From NCBI GenBank assembly GCA_026929865.2, contig CM049395.1, positions 34,513,501 through 34,577,500 of the forward strand: DNA of 64,000 bases, read 5' to 3'. Position 1 is the stretch's first letter. Each line of letters starts with the position of its first letter. Positions 34,912 through 46,744 of the stretch are shown in pieces. Position numbers and translations under genes: made by a program. The notes below the pieces were generated by a model that ran no database searches, was not told the DNA's origin, and worked only from the letters and a program-made list of their open reading frames with translations. Source of the DNA: Hyperoplus lanceolatus (Eukaryota > Chordata > Actinopteri > Uranoscopiformes > Ammodytidae).

Positions 34912-36281
34912 TATATGAATTGTTTATCCAGTTTTGTGCCTGGGAGCGAGTATGAGCTGCTAACCCAGAAACTCAGTGGGACAGCTTTCAGAATTAGTAG
35001 CCTTCTTGTTGACTCTTCACAGTTGAGAAGTAGTCTTAATCCTCCACACACCTGCCATGGCCGTGCCAAGCTATAAATACAGTGGGGGTCATTATAGGAT
35101 CCACCTGGTGTCAGTGTAAAGGATTCTATTGGATTACGATCTACCTACTTATCTAGTACTCCAAGCAACAGTAGTGAAACCTGTTTTTTTCAATCAACAA
35201 CATGCAGCCTGAGGGAATAGTGTGCTTCAATGTGATGGAGGAGAATTAACCTGGATGAAATACCTCCGCATCTTTTTGGATATTATTAACAATCATCAGA
35301 AAAAAGATAGGCTTTTTTGAGGGAGAAGCCGCATTTCTACTTTACGGTAACAAAATGTTTATAAATATCCTGGTGTAGAGTTATTGTTTAATTTGATTTA
35401 TTCTTAATCAGTGTTGGGGCTTGTGGTTTGATTTACCTAAATGATTTCAAACAAAAAACAGATTATCTCATTCTCTACTATGGAATCTAGCCTGTGCCGA
35501 TAGTTTGATTTTATTTGTCCAGGTTTCGAGATATCTGAGCAGACGACAACCTAGACCAGTAAAATGGGGCTGAATGGAATATAATTTTTGATGCTCTATG
35601 ATGACTAATCATTTCACTAAAAAGTAATGAGGTCGATATCTTGAATGGATATCTGAAAATATGAACAATTAAAAATGGGAACTGGTCAAGGACAAATACC
35701 ACTAGGTGACCTGAGAAGAAATTTATTTTACTCAGGTGAACCAACCCTAAAATGATGAAGCAGGCCAGTCTGAGGCCTAATCATGTGGCATTATTCTGCT
35801 TATTTACACTGTGAGTAATGAATTCAGTCATCAACATGCCAGTCCATGTTTAGCTCCGGAAAACAGTCTTGCTCTAAGAAGTCCAGGTTACTCATGTTTC
35901 AGTCTGGAGGCACGGGGACCCTCCCCTTCAAATATACAAAAGTGTGATTCAGCAGGTGGTTCATTTGATCCCACAGTACGTCTTATTCCTTTTTTGCAGG
36001 TGACCACATATTTGATGCTTTCAGAAGTTTACCAGCAGCTTCCATGTGTCAAAAAGGTTGAAACTTTACTGATGACAAATGACAACCAAACCCTCTTTCC
36101 AAACTATCAACATTGGGCAGTTACATGGGTTCACTCAATTTGACATTTTATATATTATGTTATGTTGTATCTGGCTTACAACTACTTAAACAATATGTCT
36201 TATGTGCTGTGTTCTTTAAATGCATGGTACGGTGTGGTGAATAGTTTTTCAGCATGTGTTTCTCTTGTCTCCCTCCACAGA
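34912..36281. other. Spacer upstream of tmem138
   Basis: I see no conserved coding sequence. A first non-coding tmem138 exon and its promoter should lie here, because a good acceptor follows at 36281, but I could not pick one donor or promoter with confidence. Confidence 0.4.
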
Positions 36282-36729
36282 GTCTCTGCTGGATGAATTT
36301 GGGTGCTGATGTTACACCATTTTTGATTCAAGAAAACCTTTGCTATAGCAGCTCATCCATGCTGGAGTACCTCACCATCACATCAGTTGATGTAAAATAT
36401 CTACAGTTGTGACATGTTGACATCTATGATTTCCAGTCATCTCATCCTTAAACTGGACTTTGCTTCACATTTTGAGAGGACCTCTTTCAACAGCAAACAG
36501 GATTGAGATTAACAACAGACAATGGAGCCCTAATGTTGTGTCGATCACACATGATCTGGATTTGGGCAATCAGAGTGGAACCATCTGAACGTTTTTCGAA
36601 GACCCACTGAACAGCCAGGACTGTTGTGTGTGGATTGATGTTTCTATGTAGTGTGAGTGCGAGGGAACTGCAGCCTTGGATCCATCGTGGAACACCGGTC
36701 CGCCTGGGCGTCCAGCCTTCGGGCCGGAG
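36282..36729 (+). other. tmem138: Probable tmem138 5' UTR part of exon
   Basis: A pyrimidine-rich acceptor (CTTGTCTCCCTCCACAG) ends at 36281. The sequence then runs without a strong splice signal to the first conserved tmem138 codon. It contains several out-of-frame ATGs. An in-frame TAG at 36649-36651 excludes an upstream in-frame AUG between that stop and the ACG at 36730. Confidence 0.5.
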
Positions 36730-39424
36730 ACGCTCCAAACCAGCAACTATTCTCTGATTCTTCTCATTCAGCTCAGCCTGCTTTCCTTTGACCTGCTCGT
36801 CAACTCCTTCAGTGAGTTGCTGAGGGGAGAACCGGCTGTCCAGCTGGTACTTTTCATGTGAGTGAGTTTGTCACTGTTGCTCGAGGGGGAAAACTAATTA
36901 TTTGCTAAAAATAGCAAGCTTTACTGGTCTATACTGAGTCATTTGCGATGAAGTCATTAAAACCCCTGTACACCCAAATCCACAAAATCCTTCTACTATG
37001 TAATTTGGGGAGTTAGTTTCATGATAGTAAGCATTGGATATTTCTCAATCCAAATTAAATATTTTGTCATTTAAGTTTGATAAACTTTACAGAAATTCGG
37101 CTTAGATGAGGCAGGCTTTGCTGTGGTTCTTATGACACACTATATATTTTGCACCCATCACGGCAGTTCTCTGCCCGTTCGTTCTATAAAAATAATGACT
37201 GTTGACATGGAGACCGTTTGATATGGCCATGCCCACACAGTCCTGTCAAACGGTCTAGAGATAAATCTTTTTTTTAACAAAGTTTTATAATATTTATTAA
37301 CAATCATTTGCAATCAGATTTTTGTCAAGCTTATTGTGACACCCAAGTTTGATATAATTTATTGATTTTTAATATTTTAGACCAGGTTTAAATAGCGCTG
37401 AGTAATTGTGTTTTAAATCTTTCTTCTATTCTCGTCCTTTTTAGTCACACATCATCCTCCCTCTTATCTGCTCTTTCCCTTTCTGCTTCTCTTCAACAGA
37501 ATTCAAGACATTTCCATCCTATTCAACCTGATCATCATTCTGTTGATGCTGTTTAACACCTACGTGTTCCAGATCGGGCCTGGTCGCCATATTGCTGGAG
37601 CGCTTTAGAGCTCTGTTAATGCACTCAGCTCTCTATTTGATCTTCAGTATCATGCTCCATTCCTGGCTTATGGTACGTGCTACATGTGAATAGTGTTATA
37701 GTCTAAATCCCTGTGAATGTTATTTTTTCTTGTATTAATGCTGCATTTACAAAAATGCTACAATGATGTAGTTGAGAGATTAAACTTCACACATCTTTCC
37801 TGATGAAATGAGGTTAGCATGGGAGAATAACACTTATACCTAGACTGGGAAGATCTGCAAGCTGTGAAATGTTTGATTTGCCATTTCTAGTTTGGGTAGA
37901 AAAATATTATTTTTTTTTTAAACAATATTCCTACGAAAAGCTGTGAGATCAAAATGACCTTATTTCCCATTTAATCTTTCCAGAATCTGCGTTGGCTGAC
38001 TGCCAACAAATTTATTTGGACAGAGAGCCTTCAGGTGCTCTTTGTTGCCCAACGAGTCGGTAAGATGACATGTTAATACATTCTCTTTTTTTTCATTTTG
38101 AATGTTTTCTTCTTATTTAATCACAGAAGCTTACATGTTAAATGACTGCTGTCTTAAAGGCTTAAAAAAGGAGAAAATAAGGAGCTGTGTACCACTAATT
38201 ATTATGATTTACATAATACTTGATTGTACTCAAACACAATCTTATGGCAATCGGAACTGTTCATATAAATTATAGATGTTAAATTTGAGAGATAGTGATT
38301 TCACCTTTTCAGTGGTAAGATTAAACATAATTCCCCTCAGCCTTTTATATTCCCCATTACCTTTTAAATACAACAAAATGCCATTGTGTGATTATCCTTT
38401 ACTTTTAATGCTCTGATGAAGGTCACTAATAGAAAGCTCATAGTGATCTAAAAGTGTGTTATATTAGTCTGTCTTCCCCATTTGCAGGATAGGTGACCGT
38501 GACCTCACTTTGTCATGTGGATGTGATTCTCATACAAATACAGCGAGGGGACTGCTAACTGCAGTGGATAAAAGGATTTATTGTCTAGATTTTTTTTGCA
38601 GGTCATCCCTTATTAAGTTGCTATATTTATTTAGTTTGCCTTGTGGTGTCTGCTGCTCAAGACACACCTTGAGAGTTACTCAGTGGGTGATTCAGTGTTG
38701 CATCATCAGTTCACAAAACCTGTAAACTCTGCTAGGCTGAGTTGTACTTTAAGGCAGACAGTTGTGAATCCTGAGATTTTCCTAACTGTCTGTCGGCTTT
38801 TGTAATCGTCCATTTACAGTCACAAATCAACTCTCAAGAAACTTTAATTATTGAGCAAAGTCATAACATAGGAGTTTCCTATTTAAATATGGCTATTGAT
38901 AAAATCCCAGCTTAAAAAGGCCTGAAATATAATTATATACACAAATTACATTTGTTTTGTTTTTATACTTTTAACTTTTAAAAGTCGTCAGTTTGGTCTG
39001 TTTTGGTAATGGAGATTGGTTTACAAAAAGTGTATACTGCAGTGAACAGTAATTGAATTATGTTGTCTTCAAATATACATTTTTGGGATGGGCTTCATTT
39101 TAATACAAAAAAGGAGAGCCCAGGAAAGAAAATGTATTTAAAAGCACGTGTCAGCTTCTGTAATCATAATTATTGATCAACAAATGTTTCAACCCTGTCA
39201 CTAATTATTGGGGTGTCTGACTCTGAGCTGATAGAAAGACTTGAAACAAGTGTGTTGTCTGTATGTTTTGTTTATTTTGTACGTTAAAATCACATATTTT
39301 CCTTTTCACAGGTTCTGTGATGTACTATTACTACTACAAGAGGACCTCAGAGTATCTGGGAGACCCTCGGCTCTATGAGGATTCACCATGGCTGCGAGAA
39401 GTCTTTTTTCGGACCAGACAGTGA
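36730..39424 (+). CDS. tmem138: TMEM138, start lost and frameshifted as written
   Basis: Four coding exons are visible: 36730-36857, 37500-37672, 37984-38059 and 39312-39424. The conserved order is [15 protein letters not shown], a membrane segment, NTYVFQ, NLRW, FIWTE, then YKRT and [14 protein letters not shown] before TGA. Without the extra base the exons give 162 codons, the usual TMEM138 length. TMEM138 is a four-helix protein of the ciliary transition zone, linked to Joubert syndrome in humans (family knowledge). Two breaks are visible. The conserved initiator is ACG (36730-36732) rather than ATG, with no in-frame ATG upstream. Exon 2 has one extra G in 37576-37578, which leads to TAG soon after. 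All splice sites are intact, so this may be a young pseudogene or assembly error. A 11-bp stem hairpin lies at 37211-37256 in the first intron. Confidence 0.85.
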
Positions 39425-40035
39425 CCCTCCTGCAGAAGCCAGGACAAGTGTAAATACGGCACAGCACAAAAACTGTCCATATGGAAAGCAAATATATGAC
39501 AATGAAGTGTGCATTTTAAAAATTCACAGGTAGAGGTAGTAGAAATGTATTTTTGAGATGAATTTCCAAGTATAATACAAATCGGGAATACTAATTTCCA
39601 ATGTAAAATAAGAAATTCAATTAGTAGTAGTATTGAACTATTTTCTCCACATATTTATTAACAATACATAAAGGATTGTGCCAAATATTAGGAAGTAGTT
39701 AAGAACTTTTAGGAGCTTATTTTGTAGTCAGATGGTTAAAAATTACATAAAAGTGAGATAATAATTTTTTTTCAAAATATTCTGTTAATACCAGTCACCA
39801 CATGCCATTTTTGTTTTATTTTGTTAAAGCTGTACATTTTTTAAAGGCTATATTGAAGTTTTTTACATACTGATGTGAGACTATTTGTGTTATGGTGTTA
39901 TGAAACTGAACAGGGTTTAACCGTATCATGGCTTGGCAAATGACTGATGTCTGTAAAATCTGAACTGGCTGTGTTTGTGTGTTGACACAGATACAGTAAA
40001 TGCTTTAAATACAATAAACTTGTTTTCAAAGATGT
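39425..40035 (+). terminator. tmem138: tmem138 3' UTR with poly(A) signal
   Basis: AT-rich sequence follows the TGA. AATAAA lies at 40013-40018, with a GT-rich stretch at about 40044-40060 (GGTGTGTGTTTGAG), the expected arrangement for cleavage near 40035. The end lies only about 45 bp from the stop codon of the convergent cfap70 gene. Confidence 0.6.
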
Positions 40036-40078
40036 TTGGACACCTGGTGTGTGTTTGAGATGTTGTAGGTCTTACATT
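39795..40078 (-). other. cfap70: Probable cfap70 3' UTR, overlapping tmem138
   Basis: The cfap70 stop is at 40079-40081 on the minus strand. The first minus-strand AATAAA downstream is at 39815-39820, predicting a short 3' UTR that overlaps the tmem138 3' UTR by roughly 240 bp. The site is inferred from the signal alone. Confidence 0.4.
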
Positions 40079-43000
40079 TTAAACTCCTACTTGTTCAAAG
40101 CTTGTTCCAAAGCATGACGCCAGATGACTGAAGCGGAGCTCATCGATCAGTTCATTGAACTCTTCTAGGAGTGACTCATTCTTCAGTTTGAACTGTTTAC
40201 CAGGAAAAGAGAAAATAATCATTAATTATAATTAATCCATAACTTATCCCAGTCCTACTTTAACATCACCATGACTGATAGAAACACCATTCTAACTCAC
40301 CATAGTTGCATATTTACAAAACTGCTCTGCTTCCTCTTGTCGTCCAGACTGAAACAAAAACGGTTCATTACATGGTTGCATCGTAGGTTTGATTGGAGAT
40401 GGCTCAAAAAAAAAATGTTTTAGTTCGAGTTTAAAGGAGAAGTAAGATATGTTAAAGGTGAAGTAAGCGGTTTATTTATGTTAATATAAGTGTTAAATCG
40501 CTCTTTATTCATACAGTGATCACTTTCATAATGTACGCGTTTCATAAAGCCGATTTCTCAGTCAGCTGCCCTGCATGTAATCGGCTAATAAACTTTTCGG
40601 GGATCCCAAAACTAATATCCAATCACAAGAGAGAACGCTACAAACCGACACCCGTCTCACTCATGGTCTCACTGCCGGTGCACGCCAGAGCGACACATGG
40701 GTGAATGTTTATGAGCCTACAATGGCGGAGCAGGTAAAAATCCTTCCCAAAGTCTGTTTTGATGGTTTTTATCATGTTTTTATCACACTTATGGATCAGA
40801 GATGATGCTAGATAACTCGCTGCTTGAAGACCGTAGTGCATTAATGTGGTGACGTAGGGACGAGCGAGGGGACTGCTAACTGCAGTAACTAACAGGAAGT
40901 TAGCTAATACATATTACTTACTTCTCCTTTAACTTTGTCCCAATATAGAAGCTGCATTACTGAAAGGATTTAGGCCACAAAGGCATGTTCCTCAGGGTTA
41001 AGCTGAACTTGTTTTGTCTCCCCAATTGAAGTGGTCAAGTCTCACTGAAGAATTTAACAAGGTCAGTGACCGGTGAGCAAATGTCTGTGGGACAAGACCA
41101 AATGATACACCAGCAAAGAGAGGCTAAATTTCTAGGTGAGATTCTTTTACGATTTTTTATGAGGGGAATGTGTAATGAAATGGAGGCCGAGTGGCGTGTG
41201 TGTTTTCAGAGCATCGTCGTCACTCACCTTGAGGCAGATGAGAGCCAGGTAAGCCCACACCTCTGCGCTCTGGTTGTTCAAATGGTTGGCCTCAGTCAAA
41301 GCTTCCTCAGCCACACACATGTCCTCCATCTACAATGTTAATGTTCATTTCAAAATCAGAATTAAACTTGATTGAAATATAATTTCAAGTTATCATTGTT
41401 TCGATCAAGGAAGGTGGGTATCTACCCGGTAACAGGCAGTGCCCAGGCCCAGCCAGGTCAGGCAGGACGGAGACTGTTCACAAGCCTTCAGGTAGGCAAC
41501 TTTGGCTTGGTCAAACTGGAATTAAAAAACACACAGTAAGAGATTTAGTCACACTTGATAGTGGCTTTATACAAGATGTTTTACAATTTCAACAATGTAC
41601 AAACGATGTGCATTAAATAAGAATTACTGTGATTTCAGCCCAGTTTCTACAGCACATGGTTTAAAATAAATTATTATCACACAATCATACACATTCATGT
41701 AGATATATACAAAAGCAAACAAAAACTTGCCATTGTTTCTAAATACGTCTTGGCCCATGTAGAAAAAGTTTATAGTAGTACTTTAGAGTTTCTAGTTTCT
41801 CCAAACTGCTTGGGAGAACCAAGTGTAGAAGGTAGATTTTAATAATGACTGCTGAAATTTACCAAGTTACATTTTCTTGCCTGACTCATCAGCAAATGAA
41901 CACAAGTAAACTGTCTGTCTGAGTGACAGCAGTGAAGCTTGGATGAATATCTGACCTTTCCCTGCTGGAGGTAGATGGATCCCAGGCGGAGGAGAACGAG
42001 GTGAGAGTCTGATGGCTGCTCATGGAAGTCCAGGCTTTGCTCATAACTCTCACTGGCATCAGTGAACGCACCTCGCAGGAACTGACAGTGACCATTCAGA
42101 GCCAAGGCATTTGCATCCTGCTCACAAGGTGGACAACAGTTCTCAGGTTAAAAATATTGAAAATAATATATGAGATTTAGATGGAGATTTTATTAGCATG
42201 CACCCGAAGTCACTTAACATACAAATACAAGAAACTAAAGTAATCTTCAGGACAGATTAGAACATATTTAGGTTTGAAAACTGCAACATTATTGAGCAAT
42301 ATAAGTATTCTATTCATCAATATCGTGGAGTGCGGTAAAAATCCTACCCATACTAATAAGAGTCTGTTTGTGGCTCAACATAACAGAGCAGTGTACAGGC
42401 CGTGAATCACGCATGACACATTTTCCTCACAGTCCTTTCTCAGTGGTGCAGCCAATAGTTGAACTGTGAGTACCTGGTCTTTGCTCAGCAGCACCTCCTG
42501 GAGGCTGGTGGCAGCACTGCAGTAGTCCTCTCTGAGAAGCTGCAATTGGGCCAGATGAAGGAGGTAGGAGACACCTCCACCATCGTCACAACACAGCAGC
42601 TCCTGGGACAGAGCATGTTCTGCCATCTAACAGCAGGGAAACAGTGACTGCTTATAACTGTCTGCAACCACAACATTTTTAATTTTTCAAAATTTTACGG
42701 CTAACAATTTGATGATTTTTAAATTAGTGAATCGGTAGCCATTGTTCATTTTAGATAAATAACAAACATGTAGATCTCCATAGTGCTGTGTTCAAAAATC
42801 AACTACATAATAAACAACAATCCAAGATCATATAAGCTTTTTTTCACATTTTTTTTTTGATTTTCCACCACATATAGCACTTAATGGCACTACAGCACTA
42901 CTGAACATTGTGGATTGCGAGTGTGAGACCAGCCAGCTACATTATGCGTGTTTGTTTTTACCTGAAGGGCAACGTTCTGCAGCAGGAACTGAACTGTCTC

Positions 43001-46000
43001 AGTGTAAATGGTGATGGTGGGTTTAGGTGGAGCTGATCTGGAGCTGCCACCTCGAGCTTGAGGCACCTCTGAGTCCGGCTCTTCACACTCTGGGTCTTAC
43101 ATTGACAAAAAAATAAAATAATGACAGTAACATTGTCAGGTAGCATTGGCTGTTCAAAGAAAAACCTATATTCACTGCCACAAGCTATCAGGCAAATGTT
43201 CACTGATAATGTCAATGAACATATCGTCACCCTCTTAAAATAATGGCCTAAGTCACTTTTTGGCCAAAATTATTTTTTTGCTTAAATCATCTCCTCATGA
43301 TGCTGGCCACCTCTGGTAAAATGGCCTAAATCCTCAGTTGAACAGATCATGTGATTTTACTTGACCATTATACCATATTACCAGAATGTCAATAGTGTGT
43401 TTTAGGCCGTTTTGTTTTGCCTAAGTCAAAATTTACTGTTCATTTTATTTTTCAAGGACATTTTACAAGTGTGTAAAATGGCTTGAGTCACACCTTAAAC
43501 ATTTATAAAAAGGGTTTATTACTAGTATGTGACATAATTGACAGAAAGTGTTATTACAATGTCAAGAGTCATCTTTTGACATAACCTGTTTGAGTGAAAT
43601 TATTAATGAATATCATATATTCAATACTTGGTTAAGTTTTTTGTGTTTCCTGAAAAAACTGAAACAATAAGAGGGTGACGATATGAGAGCCAAAAAAGGG
43701 AAGTCATGTTTTTCGGGGACCCTTGCTAACAGAGTGTATTTCAAGGTATGCACAAAAAAAAATCAATGTAATTTCAGATTTGATAGAAAGTGTCAAACAT
43801 GAAATTTTTTTTCGATGCAAATAGATCTTTGTGTGTCATCGTGTATATATAGTGTTGAAGATGTGGGTAGAATTTCAACAATGCAAAACCATAAAAATCC
43901 AAATCCATTAGAACACAAGATACACCAAACTAAAAACACCTACTCATTATTGGCACAGATGTTTTCTCCAAGATTAACACATTGTTACAATCACATGAAG
44001 AGATGGTATACTATTTTTTTCTTTGGGCGTTTTTTGCTTTTATTAGAGAGATTTAAAGAGACAGAGTTGAAATGGAGGCAAAGAGGAGAGGAAATGCAGA
44101 GAACCGACCACGGGTCGGAATTCGAACCGGGTCTGCTGTGATGAGGTCTGAGCCTAGGGGGACGCTGCAACCACTACACCACGAGGCACAAACTACCCCA
44201 AGAGATGGTACACCCAACTCTGTATCTGTATCTCACCTTGCTTAGCAGTGGGAGACTGAGAGGCGGGCGTGGTGATCTCCTCTTCCTCACACGGATCTTT
44301 CTCCTCTTTTTTCTCTTCTTTGGGTTTGTTTTTCTCTGTTTCTTTCTTCTCCTGCTCTCTCTTTATTTGCTGCTTTGCTTCTGTTGCGGCTAGCAGCCGC
44401 CTGGCCTCCAGGACAGCCCTTTCACACAGGATTGATTCATTCTGGCTCTCATGGAGCAAACCTGGAAGAAAGACATGAAATGTGAAATCCTACAAGGAGT
44501 AGGGGTTACAGTGCTTTGCCGAACTGTGCCGAACCGAACTGATCTGCTCAGTGGAAAGGAGGCATTAGGGTCAGAGTGTGTGAGGCCATTTTGTCAAACA
44601 ATTAATCTGATTTAAAATACACACAGACTAGTGTTTTCTGAGCAAAGAACCTCCGTCATGTTCACGGTAGGCCATAGTGACTCTCTAATATCTGAAATCA
44701 CAGTTATCTCACCCAGCAGCGTCCAGGCCACCACACTGGGCGGTTCAATGTTGGTGGCTCGCTCCAGGAACGTCTGGGCTTCATCATAATTCTCAAACAT
44801 CATCGCCAAGACCCCACACATCATCAGGCTGGAGAAACAGGAGGATACAGAGAAACAGGTCTTCCCAGTTACATGTTTTAACTACATCAGATTATTTGTC
44901 TGTCTGTCTGTACATAGGGACTGAGTTGCCTTCCAATGAAAAGTGAGGTCTGGCTGCTCTGAATTTGACAAGAGGCAAAAGTTACAGTATCATCCAGTTT
45001 CACATGTACACAATGACATGTGATTTGACATGTCTAGTGATCAACAATATGTGATAAGTTGGAGAGGAGAGTAAGACTTTGACAGGAAGTTAAAGTTCGA
45101 TAGACACCCAACAACTGTTGTATTCTGAATGATGGATAAAAAGTCAAATTTGTACAGTGTTAAGCTCATGGCTCCTCTTTAAGTAAAGTTTGCTATTCTA
45201 TACATATTTTAAGATTTTAGTGGAACTGGTGTATTTCTAACCTGGGTTGATGGGCCTGCTGGATGGACACAGCACCATGAAAACACTCTTTAGCTTTCAT
45301 GTAGTCTCTGGTTTGCATGAAGAGGCTTCCCCACTCATACTTGTGGGAAGGCTCACTGGGATGTCTCACCACCAGCTGAAGGACATGACAACAAATCAAT
45401 TAATGGTATAGTATATCAATAAATCATAGGTAGGCATTTGATTTATAGGTCTGAAAAGAGGAAATTAATGGACATCTGTGACTGTCTGTCAGACCTGTTT
45501 CTGTTTTATTTATATCAACCCTTTCAATAAATATAGGTATGAGGATAAAAGTTCTCATTTATTTTTAATGGAGAGCAGATGTGATGGGAAAGGCGAGCAT
45601 GTTTTTGTACCTCTTGGTAGTAGTGAGCAGCCTGCTGATAATCCCCAGTAAGCTGAGCCTCTCTGGCAAAATGTCTCAGCTGAGAAGAACTCAACTGGAT
45701 CTCCTCCGGGGAGACATCATCAGCCACATCCTCTGAATAAATCTGGTGAGGAGTAACGGTTGATTATTAACACAAAGCTATATACAGCTCCGGAAGAAAT
45801 TAGGAACCGGTCTGAATTTTTCTTAAATCTTCATCTCTACATAACTTATTGAAAACGCTCTTATAATGACAACAAATGTATTGGAAATTGGTAGAAATGT
45901 TGTCAGTAGTTTATATTATAAAACCAAAACGTTCATTCTACTCAAACATATGCCTATAAATAGTAAAACGAGAGACACTGAACATTAGGAGTGGTCTCTT

Positions 46001-46036
46001 AATTTTTTCCAGAGCTGTATATATATACAGTATATC

Positions 46037-46076
<40 letters not shown>

Positions 46077-46265
46077 TTTGTTTGCTACCTTGTTGAGAGT
46101 GTGTAATGTGTGTATGTTACCTTGTTGAGAGAAATGTGCATTTCATCGACCAGGTAGACATAGAGCTTGCTGACAAACGCTTTTAGCTCCTGAGGGTCAG
46201 TGAATGCCTCTGTCCGCTGCATCTTGTCACGTACAATCTTCACTACTGAATGCTACACTTCAGAA

Positions 46266-46350
<85 letters not shown>

Positions 46351-46701
46351 TATGTGGTCAAACATTGACAGAAGAACTGCTATCAACAGAAAAAAAACCA
46401 GAGGGACAGCAGACCCAATCCAAAAAGTTTCAGGGTTCCTGCAAGTTTGAATTGTTCTGACCTTCATCTGTTCTTTAAAGGCAAAGTATCTTCCAGAGAC
46501 ATTGAGAGCTCCCATCAGCTGAACCTTCATTTCCTCCTTGCTGCTGTCATCTGATGGCTTGCATTCTGCTCCAAACAATTCCTTGTACTGGTCGGAAACC
46601 TGTGTCACCACGTTGCCTACCTGCCTGTGGAAGTCCAGCACTGCCTACACAGCGGTGGGGAGAATTCAGCAAGTAAGCAACTCTATACTGGTGTGTGGTA
46701 T

Positions 46702-46744
<43 letters not shown>

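Noticed and set aside
36676-36729. TTG at 36676 as an alternative tmem138 start
   Set aside because: Upstream codons are not conserved in the family and TTG is not a usual vertebrate initiator; ACG at the conserved position is the more likely lesion or near-cognate start.
43081-43102. cfap70 exon starting after GTAAG at about 43096
   Set aside because: In frame too, but ACCCAG at 43090-43095 is a better acceptor and was used; the difference is two codons.
44193-44459. Lysine/glutamate-rich frame as a separate small gene
   Set aside because: It is the charged insert exon of cfap70, joined in phase by good splice sites on both sides.
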